Shown here piece by piece: positions 1-12,100 of a stretch of DNA of 17,741 nucleotides. This stretch comes from Zygnema cylindricum (taxonomy: Eukaryota; Streptophyta; Zygnematophyceae; Zygnematales; Zygnemataceae): NCBI GenBank assembly GCA_037447655.1, contig JBBHKE010000241.1, forward strand, positions 1-17,741. The letters are read 5' to 3'. Both the position numbers and the translations under genes were made by a program. The notes under the pieces are model-generated. The model had not been told where the DNA came from and ran no database searches. It saw only the letters and a program-made list of their open reading frames with translations. The stretch's first letter is position 1; every line of letters begins with the position of its first letter.

Positions 1-117
1 TCTCTGAGTGTCGCGTCACGGATGAATGTGACTTTGAGATTTCGAATCGCTCCTTCTCTTCTCCAAGAGGAAGGAGAGGCAGAAACTCATATCAATATGG
101 CGGTCACTCATATTAAA
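1..117 (+). CDS. Exon 1 (left-truncated by window edge)
   Basis: Frame 1 is open from the first base and ends at a strong donor, AAA|GTGAGT, in phase 0. This matches the phase-0 start of the next exon. It encodes 39 residues, with ATG codons at 22 and 97; the one at 22 (MNVTLRFRIAPSLLQEE) could be the true start, but the frame is also open upstream, so the start may lie outside the window. Too short to identify. Confidence 0.55.
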
Positions 118-3100
118 GTGAGTTTTCCTGGGATTGGTTTGACATTGGACCTTGGAATGGTGAAAAATGTGGGGTTTTGGATATGAAGGGGGATGAAAAT
201 AGAATCGACTTCAGTTTGGTCTTTTTGTGGACCTAGAAACTTTATAAAACCGCAAACGTTAAAAAGACGATCATGGAAATGCGTTGAGAACCTTTAGCTT
301 TTTTACGAATCTTGAAAATTTGCATACTAATCATGGATGATGATTATGTTTTGGACTTCCTGTTGATGCAATGAAAGAGTTTCTACACTCTGAAAATCAA
401 AAGTTTGAGATTTACACATTCACATTTGGCAAGAAACTTTTGAAGAAAATTTTACTGAAGTGGACAAGGGAAATAGGACTTTCTTAAATTACAGGCCTTT
501 TTAATCATTATAGCCTGAATGTTTCAAAATGTAGGTTTAACCATTTTTAACCATTTTTTAATCAGATGGCATCAGATGTAACTTGAAATATGTTTTGCTT
601 GCCTGAAAGTTCTATAAGCATGATTCAACGTTTGGAGGATTTTTAACTTTTGCAATAGATTGTAACATTGAGCGTCCAACATATGACATTGGATGCTGGA
701 TTTTGAACATTGAATATCGGACATCGCAAATAACATTTTTCCAATGTTGTGAATTTCAGGCAAGCGAATCAATGGGCGGTCTTCTCGGTCAAACTTACCA
801 GTATTCTCATTACGAGCGATCGAACGAATATTCTGAATTGGCCGATTCAATGAAACGACCTATTGAAGCTGACGGCGAATCGGGAGCCGGCTTTCTGGAC
901 GGACAACCCGACGACTACATTTCGACGAAGCTTTTGAGTCCAGATTGTAAAATGAGTGTGTATGGAAAGAAACGTTCAGAACAATTAGTTATGCATTTCG
1001 AGAATGTCGATAAAACTGGGTCGTCGGTGGAAAGTACGTAGATGTTTGCAAAATAGGAGGAGAGAAAGGAGAGATGTGAGAATTACGAGAAGTGGGAGAG
1101 ATAGGAGAAAGAGGATTAAAATTGTGAATATAGAGTTTTGTTGTACAGAGCAAATTGCAACGAAAGGAGAAAGTGTTTGACCAGATTTAGTCGTTTTTTT
1201 ATTTACGGTGTACCTTTCCCTGGTTTGGTTTCAACGCCAACACAACTCAGGAACCAGTCTTCTTTTTTTTAAGAAGATCCGCACTATTTAATGTTCGCAA
1301 TATGAACACAGCCAAAATCCTTCCTGCTGCTTTTAGGTTTTTTTTTCTTTTTAGCTCATTGCATTTGTAAAATAGGTTATCATTTTTTAATTTTTGGGAT
1401 TAACTCTTGTTTACGCGTTCACTTTTTTGCACTTAGTTTTTAGTCTACAATAAAAAGGAAAGAGGTTTTGACTACGACTATTTCTTTAGTTGAGCTAGAA
1501 ATGAAAATGTTTCTCCGAGAAAATATTTTTTGTTGTTTATCAATTCTGTTTTGAACTTTGAATTTGTACATCCACGGTAAATTGATTTCAAACAAACAAA
1601 AGATTCTATAAGAAGAATAAAAAAAGGAAGAGTAAAGGATACTACATGTTAAAATCTCGAACTGTCGGTTTACGTCAAACGAAATAGTGTGTATGAATTT
1701 AGGAAAAGCATGAAATTATGGATTTGAAGGCGTTGAGATGACACACAAGCGAATTAGTTTGTCTTTCAAAAATGGTGTTGTCATTTGTCAATTTAATTTG
1801 TATACATTGTCAGGAAAGGTTCCTTTGTAAACGGAGACTAGAATTTTTTTTGGGGAAGCCACTATAATTTTGTGTGAAAAGCGAGAATTTAAATTGGAAT
1901 TAAAATATAAAGTGGAATCCATATCAGGGGAAAAAAAAAGATTTGAGGATGTTATGCTCTTGGAAAAAAAATGATGGTTTAATTGTTAATCATTTTCTAA
2001 ACTTTTCTTTACCACTTCCTATTAACATTATAGGTTTTGATTGTGCCCCCAGAAAAATATAACATATGAAATTTAATAGTGCCCAAGACTAAAGTACATC
2101 TGTTTTTTTATGTCTGAAAATATTTTTTTTCTAAACTTTTGCATATTTTACGAAGCTTTATAATATCATCCAATAGTCTGCGAAAGTTTGTTATTTTATT
2201 AGGTAGACATTGGATAGGCTCTTAAAGGAGGTAAGAAAAAAAAACGAAAAAAAAAACAAAAAAAAAATGTTAGGTTTGATTCTAGCCGTGGTTAGGTACA
2301 CTAGGACATAGAGACCCTAAAAAACTCTAAAAACCAGTATCAGTTTCTCCTGAACGTCTCCGTACAATTTCAGTTCATTGACCGCAAATGTTTAGTTTTA
2401 GACTGTCCTTTCGGTCCTCCACGTCACTCGTGTACTTTTGTAAGTTTTCCTACACCGTAAAATACTTTTAGGGTGCGTGACTGTGTGCCCATGTCTTCAA
2501 GTAAATGGGAGATGAAACGATAAAATCTTACTCCGTACGAAAAATGGGCAAGAACCAAAGTACATTTTGCGTCATCTTAGAACTTGAAAGGTACGTCAAT
2601 GCGTTAGGGTATGTCCCCATGTACTTGTAACTTAGCGAACTTACTTTGTATTTTAGCGAGGATCCGCCGGACATGGTTTTCAAGTGTCCCTATGTGTAAG
2701 AACGTAAATGTAACTTACGTTTGTGACGATTGTATACGTCAACAATACCTGTGACGGTTGTCAACGTCTACAATCTGTGTTGTCGCAAGTTATTTTTTGG
2801 AACTGCTTGTGACGTCACATGTCTTACCGTGACATTGTAGACGTACCGCCTTCCAGCCTGTGCGGTTTCACAGTTGAAGAAGATGCGCTTTGCCTTTGCG
2901 TCGCCTGTCCGGTCGATCTGAAATGGCATCGGAATTTCGAGACCATTGCAAAAAAAAAGTGTACTGGACGAAAACGGACAAAACCAAACAAATAGTGTAC
3001 GTTTTTTCGTTGTATTGAACGCAAACGGACAAAACATAGCGATATCTTTGTCCTTGAAAATCGTATGAAAATTTTCGAAAATTACGGCACGTGCGAATAT

Positions 3101-6100
3101 ATGTTCCAATTTGTTTATCGAAAAGACCTAGATTTAAAACACATCGCCGATGTGTTTTAAAGAAAAGTTTGAAGATGACAATTTTTGTCATGGCCGTGGG
3201 TCGAAAAACACAAGACGACAAATTTGTGTACATCTTAAGATCGAGGATGACGCAAATTGTACTCTAGAAATTTGCGATTCCTTTGTACGGTTGCAACTTA
3301 GGCAGTACGGCGCTGAGTTTTACAGGAAACGGCAAAAAAAAACCCTTACCTATACATATGGGAACATACCCTTATTATAATCGCGACCCACTTCGACGTC
3401 ATGCCAATTCATCTTCACACTTGTACTAGAATCAAATCACGACCTGATTTTAATTAAAATGATACCCTATTAACGAATAGAAAATTGGGATTGCACACGT
3501 GAAACGTCTTCGGAATTTTTTGCACGAGGGAGAGTACACGCTATATTTTTCACTGCTCGTCACGCGCATATACGATAACAAGCATGTACGGAAACAAATT
3601 CGTTGGGGTCTCAAACCTCCACTTTCATTCATGGGTCCTTTGCAAAAGTTTGCGTCCTCCTCGTCTCTCTTGCTCTTTCTCACTCGACCGCTCCTCTTTC
3701 TCTCTTCTCTAAATGAAATGCAGCAATAATAGTATCAAATGAAAGATATATATTTTTTCTTTTTTTGTATATTTTTGGTCTAAGTTTGATGGCATATCGA
3801 ATGATATAAGATAAGAAAAAGAAATGGGGAAGCCAGGGCGAAAGGTTTACATACTGACGACGTCACAAGGTAGCATGACTTCGCTATGTCACAAAACCCT
3901 AAACATCTGTTGTTTTGAAAGCTTTAGTTCTCTATATGCCTTGAGTGTGAGGGAAAGAGTTTCACGACTAAACATATTTTTGGTGGTAAGTCTAGTACAA
4001 ACCACAATTGACGTTACAATAGCGCGGTAGGGAGTACACCTTTGTATACACTCTCGAAACACACCTCACTACTCAGAAGAAGACACTCCAAGATATCCGT
4101 TTGTTGGTGCATATATATACTTAAGGAAGAAATGGCACATGGAGATTTATCTACGGTGCCGAATTTGACATGTATGTGGCGCACAGAGACCGCCGATAAA
4201 TGCTGATCAACGTGGACCACATACACGACAATTTCACGTAGCATACAAAATCCTAATCCTTTGTAAATATTGGTTCAGCAAAATCTGTTGTATGACATAC
4301 AATGTTTTATTCGGGGCTACTCACGGTAGTAGATGTGTTAGGTAGTTAGGGTACGGCTGGTATGCCTTCGTACCTTCAACAACATAGGCTTCAGTGTATA
4401 TAAGTAGGACTTAGGGTACTTTTGCATGTGCTAAAATTACAGTTATTTTTTGTCGTTTTCCTCTATAATTTAGAAAAAAAAAAAAAATCCGCAGTCGTAC
4501 CAAACAATTGAATTTACCACCGTACAAGTTGCGCTACCTTGAAAATTTATATGTACTGCAGTTTGTCGTCTAACGCGATGCAATTTGAGGTCTAGCACAA
4601 TTCGACCCACTTTCGCGTCCTTCCAGCTCATGTTCAAACTTTACATAAAATCACATCGCAAGATGATTATAAAAAAAAGATCCATGAGGTGAGCGAATAG
4701 GCAGATGTTGTCGCACGTGTCAGAAGTTTTTTACAATTTTTGTGTGCGGAGTGCCAAAAAAGGAAAACCTACTGCACGTTTCCATCCTGTGCGTATTGTT
4801 TTCCGTGCGTTGATTTCCCTATAGAGGCTGTGGAGGGGTCTTGAACAACGGACGCCATTTCGCAAAAGCGAAGTCAATGAAAGCGCCTCTCTCTCTTTCC
4901 CTCTCTCACTACTGCGTCTATCTCACAATTCTTTCAATAAAAAACGTCAATAATCTTATCAAATGGAAGATCTCTAAAAACGATTTCTTTTGACTATCTT
5001 TGGACGTATTTTGATGGCAAGTAGAGTGAGAAAAGACTAAAAAATATAATTCATGGCGGAAAGTTCTAGAATTTGTGACGTCGACGTTGTCATAATTTGA
5101 GCGTGATGTCAAAATGTCACAAACCCTAAACATCTAAAATGTCACAAGTAGCTAGACATATACAACCGTCGCTATTTTGTAAATGTCATCAATTGTCGCG
5201 AGCTTTGTAGTCGTCTACAACCGCCACAAAATACACCCACGTCTACATCCATCACAATCTAAAGTAATGATTTCATTTCTTTACATACGAATGCTCTGAA
5301 AGTAGTATGGAGAATCTTCGCTAAAAACAAAGTTACAAGACTAAAGTTCCGGTTACATGTGAAAGTACCCTTAGGTTGTGTCTCCATGTACTTGAAGCTT
5401 AGCGAACTTACTTTGTTTTTTTTATCGTAGATCCGACGGACCTCGGTTTCGGGTATCCCTATGTGTAACAACAAAATTGTTACTTAAAGGTGTGATGATG
5501 GTATACGTCGACAATGCCCGTGACGGCTGTCAGCATGTATGATCTGTGATGACGCACGATATGTTTTCAAACTGCTTGTGACGTTGCATGTGTTTCCGTG
5601 ACATTGTAGACGTACAGCCTTCCAACCTGCGCTGTTTCATGGATGAAGAAGACTCTCTTCGCCTTTGCGTTCCCTGCCCGATCGACGTGAAATGGCATCA
5701 AAATCTTGAGACCCCTGCAAAAAAAAAATCGTACCAGACAAAATCGGACAAAACAAAACAAATTGTGTATTTTTTTTCTTTGTAATGAACGCAAACGGAC
5801 ATATTATAGCTAATCGTTTACTTTTCCTCGTCGGTTGAATTTGTTTGAAATTTTTGAAAAAAAATTACACGTGTGAATACGTGTTCCTAATTTTTTAATG
5901 AAAACACTTTGTTTTAAAACACATAGCCCATGTGTTTTAAAGAAAATTTTGAAGAAGACGTTTGTTCGCGTGACCGTGGGTTGCAGAACACTAGACAACA
6001 ATATTTAGTACATTCTAAATTTGACGATGACGCAAAATGTACTTCTCCTTTTTTCTATTTTTTTGTACCGTTGACGCGGTACGGTGCTAAGTTTTACAGG

Positions 6101-9100
6101 AAAACAACAGAAAAAAAACCCTTACTTTGGCACATGGAGACATACCCTTAGGGCATGTTCCTATGTTATCGAAACTTAGTCTTGTTACTTTGGCTTTTAG
6201 CGAAGATTCTCTGTAGTAAAGTGATCCAATGTTCGGCAACGAAATCGATACTTTAAATTGTGACGGATGTAGACGTAGGTGTAGTTTGTGACGGTTGTAG
6301 AAGAGTACAAAACTTAAGACAACTGATGGCGTAGATAAAATAGTGTCGTTTGTAGAAGCCTAGTTTTTTGTGACATTGTAAATGTCTAGGGTTTGTGACA
6401 TTTTGACGTCATGCTCACTTATGATAGTGTCCACGCCACTAATTCAAAACTTACGGCCATGGTTTCCCAATTTTGTTTTTTCGTCTTTTCTAGCTCTACT
6501 TGCCATCAAAATACGCTCAAAGATAGTGAAAAGCAATCTTTTTTAGAGATCTCTCATTTGATATCGTTATTATCGTGCTTCATTCCAAAAGTTGTGAGAT
6601 AGACGAGTCGTGTTTCGTTCCAAAAATTGTGAGATAGATGAGGTAGTGGGAGAAGGAGAGAAAGTGAAGTGTCTTCATGGACTTCGCTTTTGCGAAATAG
6701 CATCCGTTGCTCGAGAGCCCTCCACGGCCATTGCAAGAAAAAAATACATTCAAGCTAGAAACGAACAGTGGGCTTTTTTTTCGGTACCCCGCGTACTGCA
6801 AAAAATATTTCAAAAGCGTGTGATGCGTGCTACAACGTCTTCCTATTTGCATATAGCTTGTAACTTTAACTAAAATCACGTCGCCATGTGATTTTAGTAG
6901 AAGTTTGAAGATGACCTGGACGACGCGGTGTTGGGTCGAAATGCCCAAGGCGATAAACTGTCGTACATTTAAAGTTTCAAGGTGACGCAAATTGTACTGC
7001 GGTATTCTCATTTTTTTGGCATTGATATTGATTTTGCACGGATCAAAATATTGTTTATGATATAGACATCCTATGTGGATCATCCGTTGGAAGATACACC
7101 TTGTGTGTTAACATTTTCTTTGCCACTTAAAAGCGTCTTAAAACATTTTTGTAGGAAGGAACTTTTTATGTATAAAATTGTACAAGCTGTTTTTGGTAAA
7201 TTTGATTGAGAATATCTCTCAAATATGTTCACAGAATTATGTGTAATTTTGCATGTGTGTTCCTCATTCTTGTATCTACATTTTGGTAGAGTGGGAGGCA
7301 TTTTTTGTGCACGGTTTGTGTTTTATATCATCGTATAGTTGTTTGTTTTGCAGGTTTTCTGTGAGAGGCTTTTAGCTTGATATTACTTCTATGATGGCAA
7401 CAAATCGAGCTTCTTCTTCATCTGCCCTTGTTGTTGTCACTGAACCACAACATCTACAATGTCACAAAAACCTCGCCATCGACAACCGTCTCCGTTTTTG
7501 TAGACGTCAACAATTTTAGGAAGTTTCGTAATTGTATATATTTCGTTTCATACTCTGCCGCACATTTTGTAGACGTCTACAACTGTAACATATTTCAAGT
7601 TCCAAAGGTCCAAGTAACGATTGACAAAGGAAAACTTTGAAAAGTACACCGTAAAATCTGCGCTTAAATCCAAAGTAACATTCTGAAGTTTTGGTTACAT
7701 GCGCACACACCTTTAGTTGTATCTTTTTGGTTAAATTCTAAATGGTCTAAGGGTATGTCCCCGTGTGCCAAAGCAAGGGTTTTTTTCTGTCGTTTTCTAG
7801 TTAAACTTAGTGTTGTACCGCGTAAGTAAGAGTTGTACTAAAGATCTAAAAAAGTAGAAGTACATTTTGCGTCATCGTTGAACTTAAAATGTACATGTTG
7901 TCGCGTTGTGTTTTTCGTAGTGTTGTGTATCGTTAAAAAAATTATCGCGATAACACCGATACCGATAGTTATCGGTTATCGAACGGTCAAAGGTCTTGAT
8001 ATATCGTCCGAGACCAAAAAATTCCATATCGGCGATAACTTAAAAAAATATAGTATGCATACAATAGTACTTTATAACATACTGTTTTATATTATTGACT
8101 TTATATAACGTGGCATGCCACGTATAAGAATGTGTCCCGTATCTATTTTACTGTATCTTATCTTGGACAACGCAGCGTGTAAATGTTGACAAATCTAAAA
8201 CAATACTTTATAGTTCTAAAACTATAATACCGAAACGAAAAAGTTAAATTACATTGTAAATTTGTAAATCAAACTTTTTCGAAAACCAGACAAACGGACG
8301 AACAGAGCAGACAAATAAATCTGTCAGACTGCCTCAATTAATGCCCACCATATTCTTTAAAAAAAAGTAACAGTCAAAAGGACATTCTGGAAGGGTATGG
8401 GAGCATGGAACCCCAAGTAAAACCCCCTTAAATTAGAAATAATTAAGCAAATATCGCGATTTTTACCGAAATCGGGGGGAAGGGGGTCCGCGGCGCGTCC
8501 GGAGAATAACTCGTACAGTTGAGTGTACTGACCATACAATTATCTGTACGGTCCGTATAGATATCGTTGATAGTTATCGATATCGGTGTTATCGTCGATA
8601 AATATCGGCGATAACACCGATGTAGATACATCGTGCCAATATATCGATTATCGGCAACCCGAAAAAAGGCCCATATTTGTTATCGGCAAATCCTTACCGA
8701 TACACAACACTACACCGCGAATCGTTTTTACCGTCAAAGTTTTTTCGCCACTTAAAACATCTTTTCTCCGTACACACTTGTCAGATTGTGGATCTGACGG
8801 TTGCGATTGAATGTTAACATTCTCAGCTTCCGATTGGCGGTCTCAAATTGAAAATCTGACAAGTCTGTACGGAGAAAAGATATTTTTAGCGAAAATAACC
8901 TTGACGCTAATAACGATTCGCGGTGTACTGTAGTTTTTCGACCCACGGCCACGCCAATAAACGTCATCTTCAAACTTTTGTTTGAAACGCATTGGCGATG
9001 TGTTTTAAATTAAAGTATCCCCGCAAAACACACAGCACATTTTCGCACGTGTGTAAATTGTTCTAAGTGTTGATGTTTTTTCCTCTCTTAAAACATCTTT

Positions 9101-12100
9101 TCTCCGTACACATATGTCCGATTGTGGATCTGCCGGTTGCGATTGAAAGGTAAGATTCTCAACTTCCGATTGGCTGTTTTTTTTCAAAATTTTCAAATTC
9201 TTAATTAGCGTAAACCACGGTAATTTTCATTTACGCTAAAGAAACTTCTACGCTAATAACGATTGGCGGTGTAGTGTTATGCTCATTTTGCAGAGTGCTC
9301 ATGGTCATCCGCCATGGCTTCATGTCCATGTCTGCCACCTTCGTCCAAGCGTCTTTTGTACATTCTCCGCCATCTGACTTCTCGTGTCCTGACGGAAAGC
9401 AGCCATGAGCTTATCAAACATGTTACTGAAGCACTGCAATGTCCAAAGATGCGCTGCCACGTGGCATGCCTCGTCGTTATTGCTTTACAAGAAGGGCGTA
9501 TTCCGGGTAAGTCCATTTGCATTGATTTTTTGGTCTGTTTTTTGTATCTTGGCTGTATATTCTGGTTTTTTTGCGTACTTAGTTGTTAGTTTTACTCAAT
9601 TACAGTAGGGTGGAAAAATCCTGTTTTACAAAATTACAAATGTACTGAGGCTCCATTTTCTAGTTTTGAAAACTGGTGACTGGTTGAAATTCTGGTTTCC
9701 CTGTTATTTAGGATTTTTTCAGGGTCGTAAAAGAATTATTATATATGTTTGATTCTTGAGGATTTTCTGAGATCCTGGGAAAAAAATTCACAGTGTTTTT
9801 GTGCTCTTGCTTCACATTAGCGTTTTTAAAAATCAAAACCATGACAAAGTTTGCAAAAGACAGACATTTGACTAGAAGTATAATTTGCTGTATTTAAAAC
9901 AAGTTATTTCCTGGAATCCTTAATACTGCGGCTGCGAGTTTTTTGTGTTTTTAATAATTTTTTAAGGTTTTCTAAGCTCAATTAGCCAAAAGCGGCCATA
10001 TTTGTAACTGATGTTTAAAACAATTTGTTCTATCCGTACAAAACCCTAAAATAGTATAAAAGCCTCAGAAACCCTAAAAAACCTTAGTAATGTGCAACGA
10101 TGTTTTCTGTGGTAAGAAGCCGTAATAGGAATATTCTATACCAGAACTGGGAGTCCACACTGATGGCTTTTGCAGCAACAATTTTCAGAAATCAGCAAAT
10201 TGTATCCTGGAGTTCCTAGAACTGGTGGGATGCTGTAATATAATTGTCATATTGTCAGTGTCAGTGTAACACTGACAGTGGGACAGTGTCAGCTGTTGCA
10301 AAGACTGCAGTGTGGCAACAGTCTCAAAGAATGCAGTGGTAAAACGGGAGTGTCTGTCACAAAAACTGTAATGTGACACCAGTCTCAAGAACCGCAACGT
10401 GACATGTACTGACATCCAAACGATGTTTTTCTGTGCATCAAAAACCCTAAAATGTTTTAAATAGCCTCATAAACCTTAAAAACCCTAGTGATGTGCAACA
10501 ATTGCGGTAAAAACTTCCATGAAAAAAAATATCAAACGTTATATGGACAAAGCATGGTCCGTACCATTCGACACGAACAAAAACAAAAAGCATACAAATT
10601 GCGGTTGGAACGGCTGGTTTCGGCAGTTATAAGTGTTATGGCGGTCGTTTTCAGCGGTTCTACGCGCCAAAACTTGCCAATGGCAATTCCTTCATTGTCA
10701 AAGCGCGATTTTGGAAAAAAAACATGATATCCGAAGATGTCACCCGTACAATATCGCTTGCGTGGCACTACGGTGTAACAAGAAGCTTTCAAACAGACTG
10801 TGTGGTCACATCCCGAACAATTTTTATGGAGTATATGGGCACGGCCTGGCGCTTTGATGATGCTGTATGATGGTTGACGTCGGTACAAATTTACCGTACC
10901 ATGTTTTTTTTCATGGAAGCTAAGTGTTAATACTACAAAAAAAATCTGTGCATAAAAAACCCTTATAATAAACGAAATCTTAAAAATCCTAGTTTATTTC
11001 AAATAACCCTGGAAAGCCCTAAGAAATCCTAAACAAGTTTCTTTAATTTTATCCAATGAGTGTGCTTCACAAGGAAATCATACTATCAAAAATTACTCAC
11101 GTTTTGTGTGTAAAACATGAATATTTCTACATTTCGTATGGTTTTAAGAGTGTTTTTGCGTGTGATTGCTCACTAACTGTGTGAAATTTTTGAAAGCGTT
11201 ATTACCCTGTAATTTCTCACGATTTCTTTGCCGATGGCCATTGCTCTAGTTATAAGACAAATTGAAAGCCAACGTTTCTCATCATTTGTATACTTTTTCA
11301 AAATCCTTCAACAAAATTTCAAGTTTCCGGCTTGTTTTCCTTTTATTTATTAGTAATGTTGTGTATTGGTAACCTTTTACTGGTAATCGATATATACCTT
11401 GTTCTAACTTACCGATAATTGATATATTGGTCCAATATATTGATTATAAATTAACGGGATATCTTACCGATGACTGGTCTGAAATTCCCATAACTAAATA
11501 AGGCGTTAATTGACCTTCTACTTTAATGGTTCTTATATTTATGCACTACACTGTGTTCGGAAACAATTAGTATGAGGACTGGTTTAGTGTTAATAATTAT
11601 ATTTCTGGTCCGAATGATGTGGACGAATTTGAACCAAAAATAATTAGCGCCAAGAAACAAAATTAAGTAATAGCTATTAGCTCTATTTTATTTTTGGAGG
11701 GCGATAAAGCCGGGACAGAATTAGTGTTTTTAACGCTAATAGCGTTTTACGGTGTAGTGCTCCTTCCACATTGTGTCACAAATTTACGATGCGTCGCCGC
11801 GCTCTGTTGCGACACGATGAAAATGCGAGGAAAATTCTGGGGTCATGTTTGCTTCAAGTGGGAATTTCTAACATCATATTCTCATTACGTGGGACACGTT
11901 TCTGGTCAAGTTTGCTTCAAGGGGTATTTGTACTTCGCTCTCATTGGCCATATCCATTTATCAAAGCCACGAAAAAAACTAAAAAGTATTCTGTATATCT
12001 TACCCAAAGAGGTCGATTGGATGGTCAATATCGACTCCTCAAAATCGTTGTGGAATGTCTTTTGTGGGGTACTGTACTTACGTTCTACAATGTATGTGTC

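Larger units (their letters stand above)
1034..9293 (+). other. Intron 2, 8.26 kb, mostly nested transposable elements
   Basis: Phase-1 donor at 1034 and phase-1 acceptor at 9292-9293 (TTTTGCAG) join directly, giving codon A|AG and then an open frame. No additional exon is needed in between. The first 1.4 kb are unremarkable; the rest holds the H, A and B elements listed separately. Confidence 0.65.

Noticed and set aside
5567-5794. Similar minus-strand frames in H1 (2824-3024) and H4 (5567-5794)
   Set aside because: The translations resemble each other only because the DNA is the same repeat. They are short, shifted by indels and have no known domain.
6580-7083. A 167-codon minus-strand open frame
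   Set aside because: It lies across H5 and its flank. Sister copies do not keep the frame, so it is chance.
8708-8930. B1 as a CACTA (EnSpm) element because its end reads CACTA
   Set aside because: No 3-bp target duplication is present, the right end reads CAGTA, and the element is a short foldback unlike CACTA elements.
8708-8932. B1 as a Tc1/mariner-type element with a TA target
   Set aside because: TA flanks CACCGCG at both ends, but the bases outside the TA (CAC/GTG) are also shared by B2 and B3, so the terminus lies further out.
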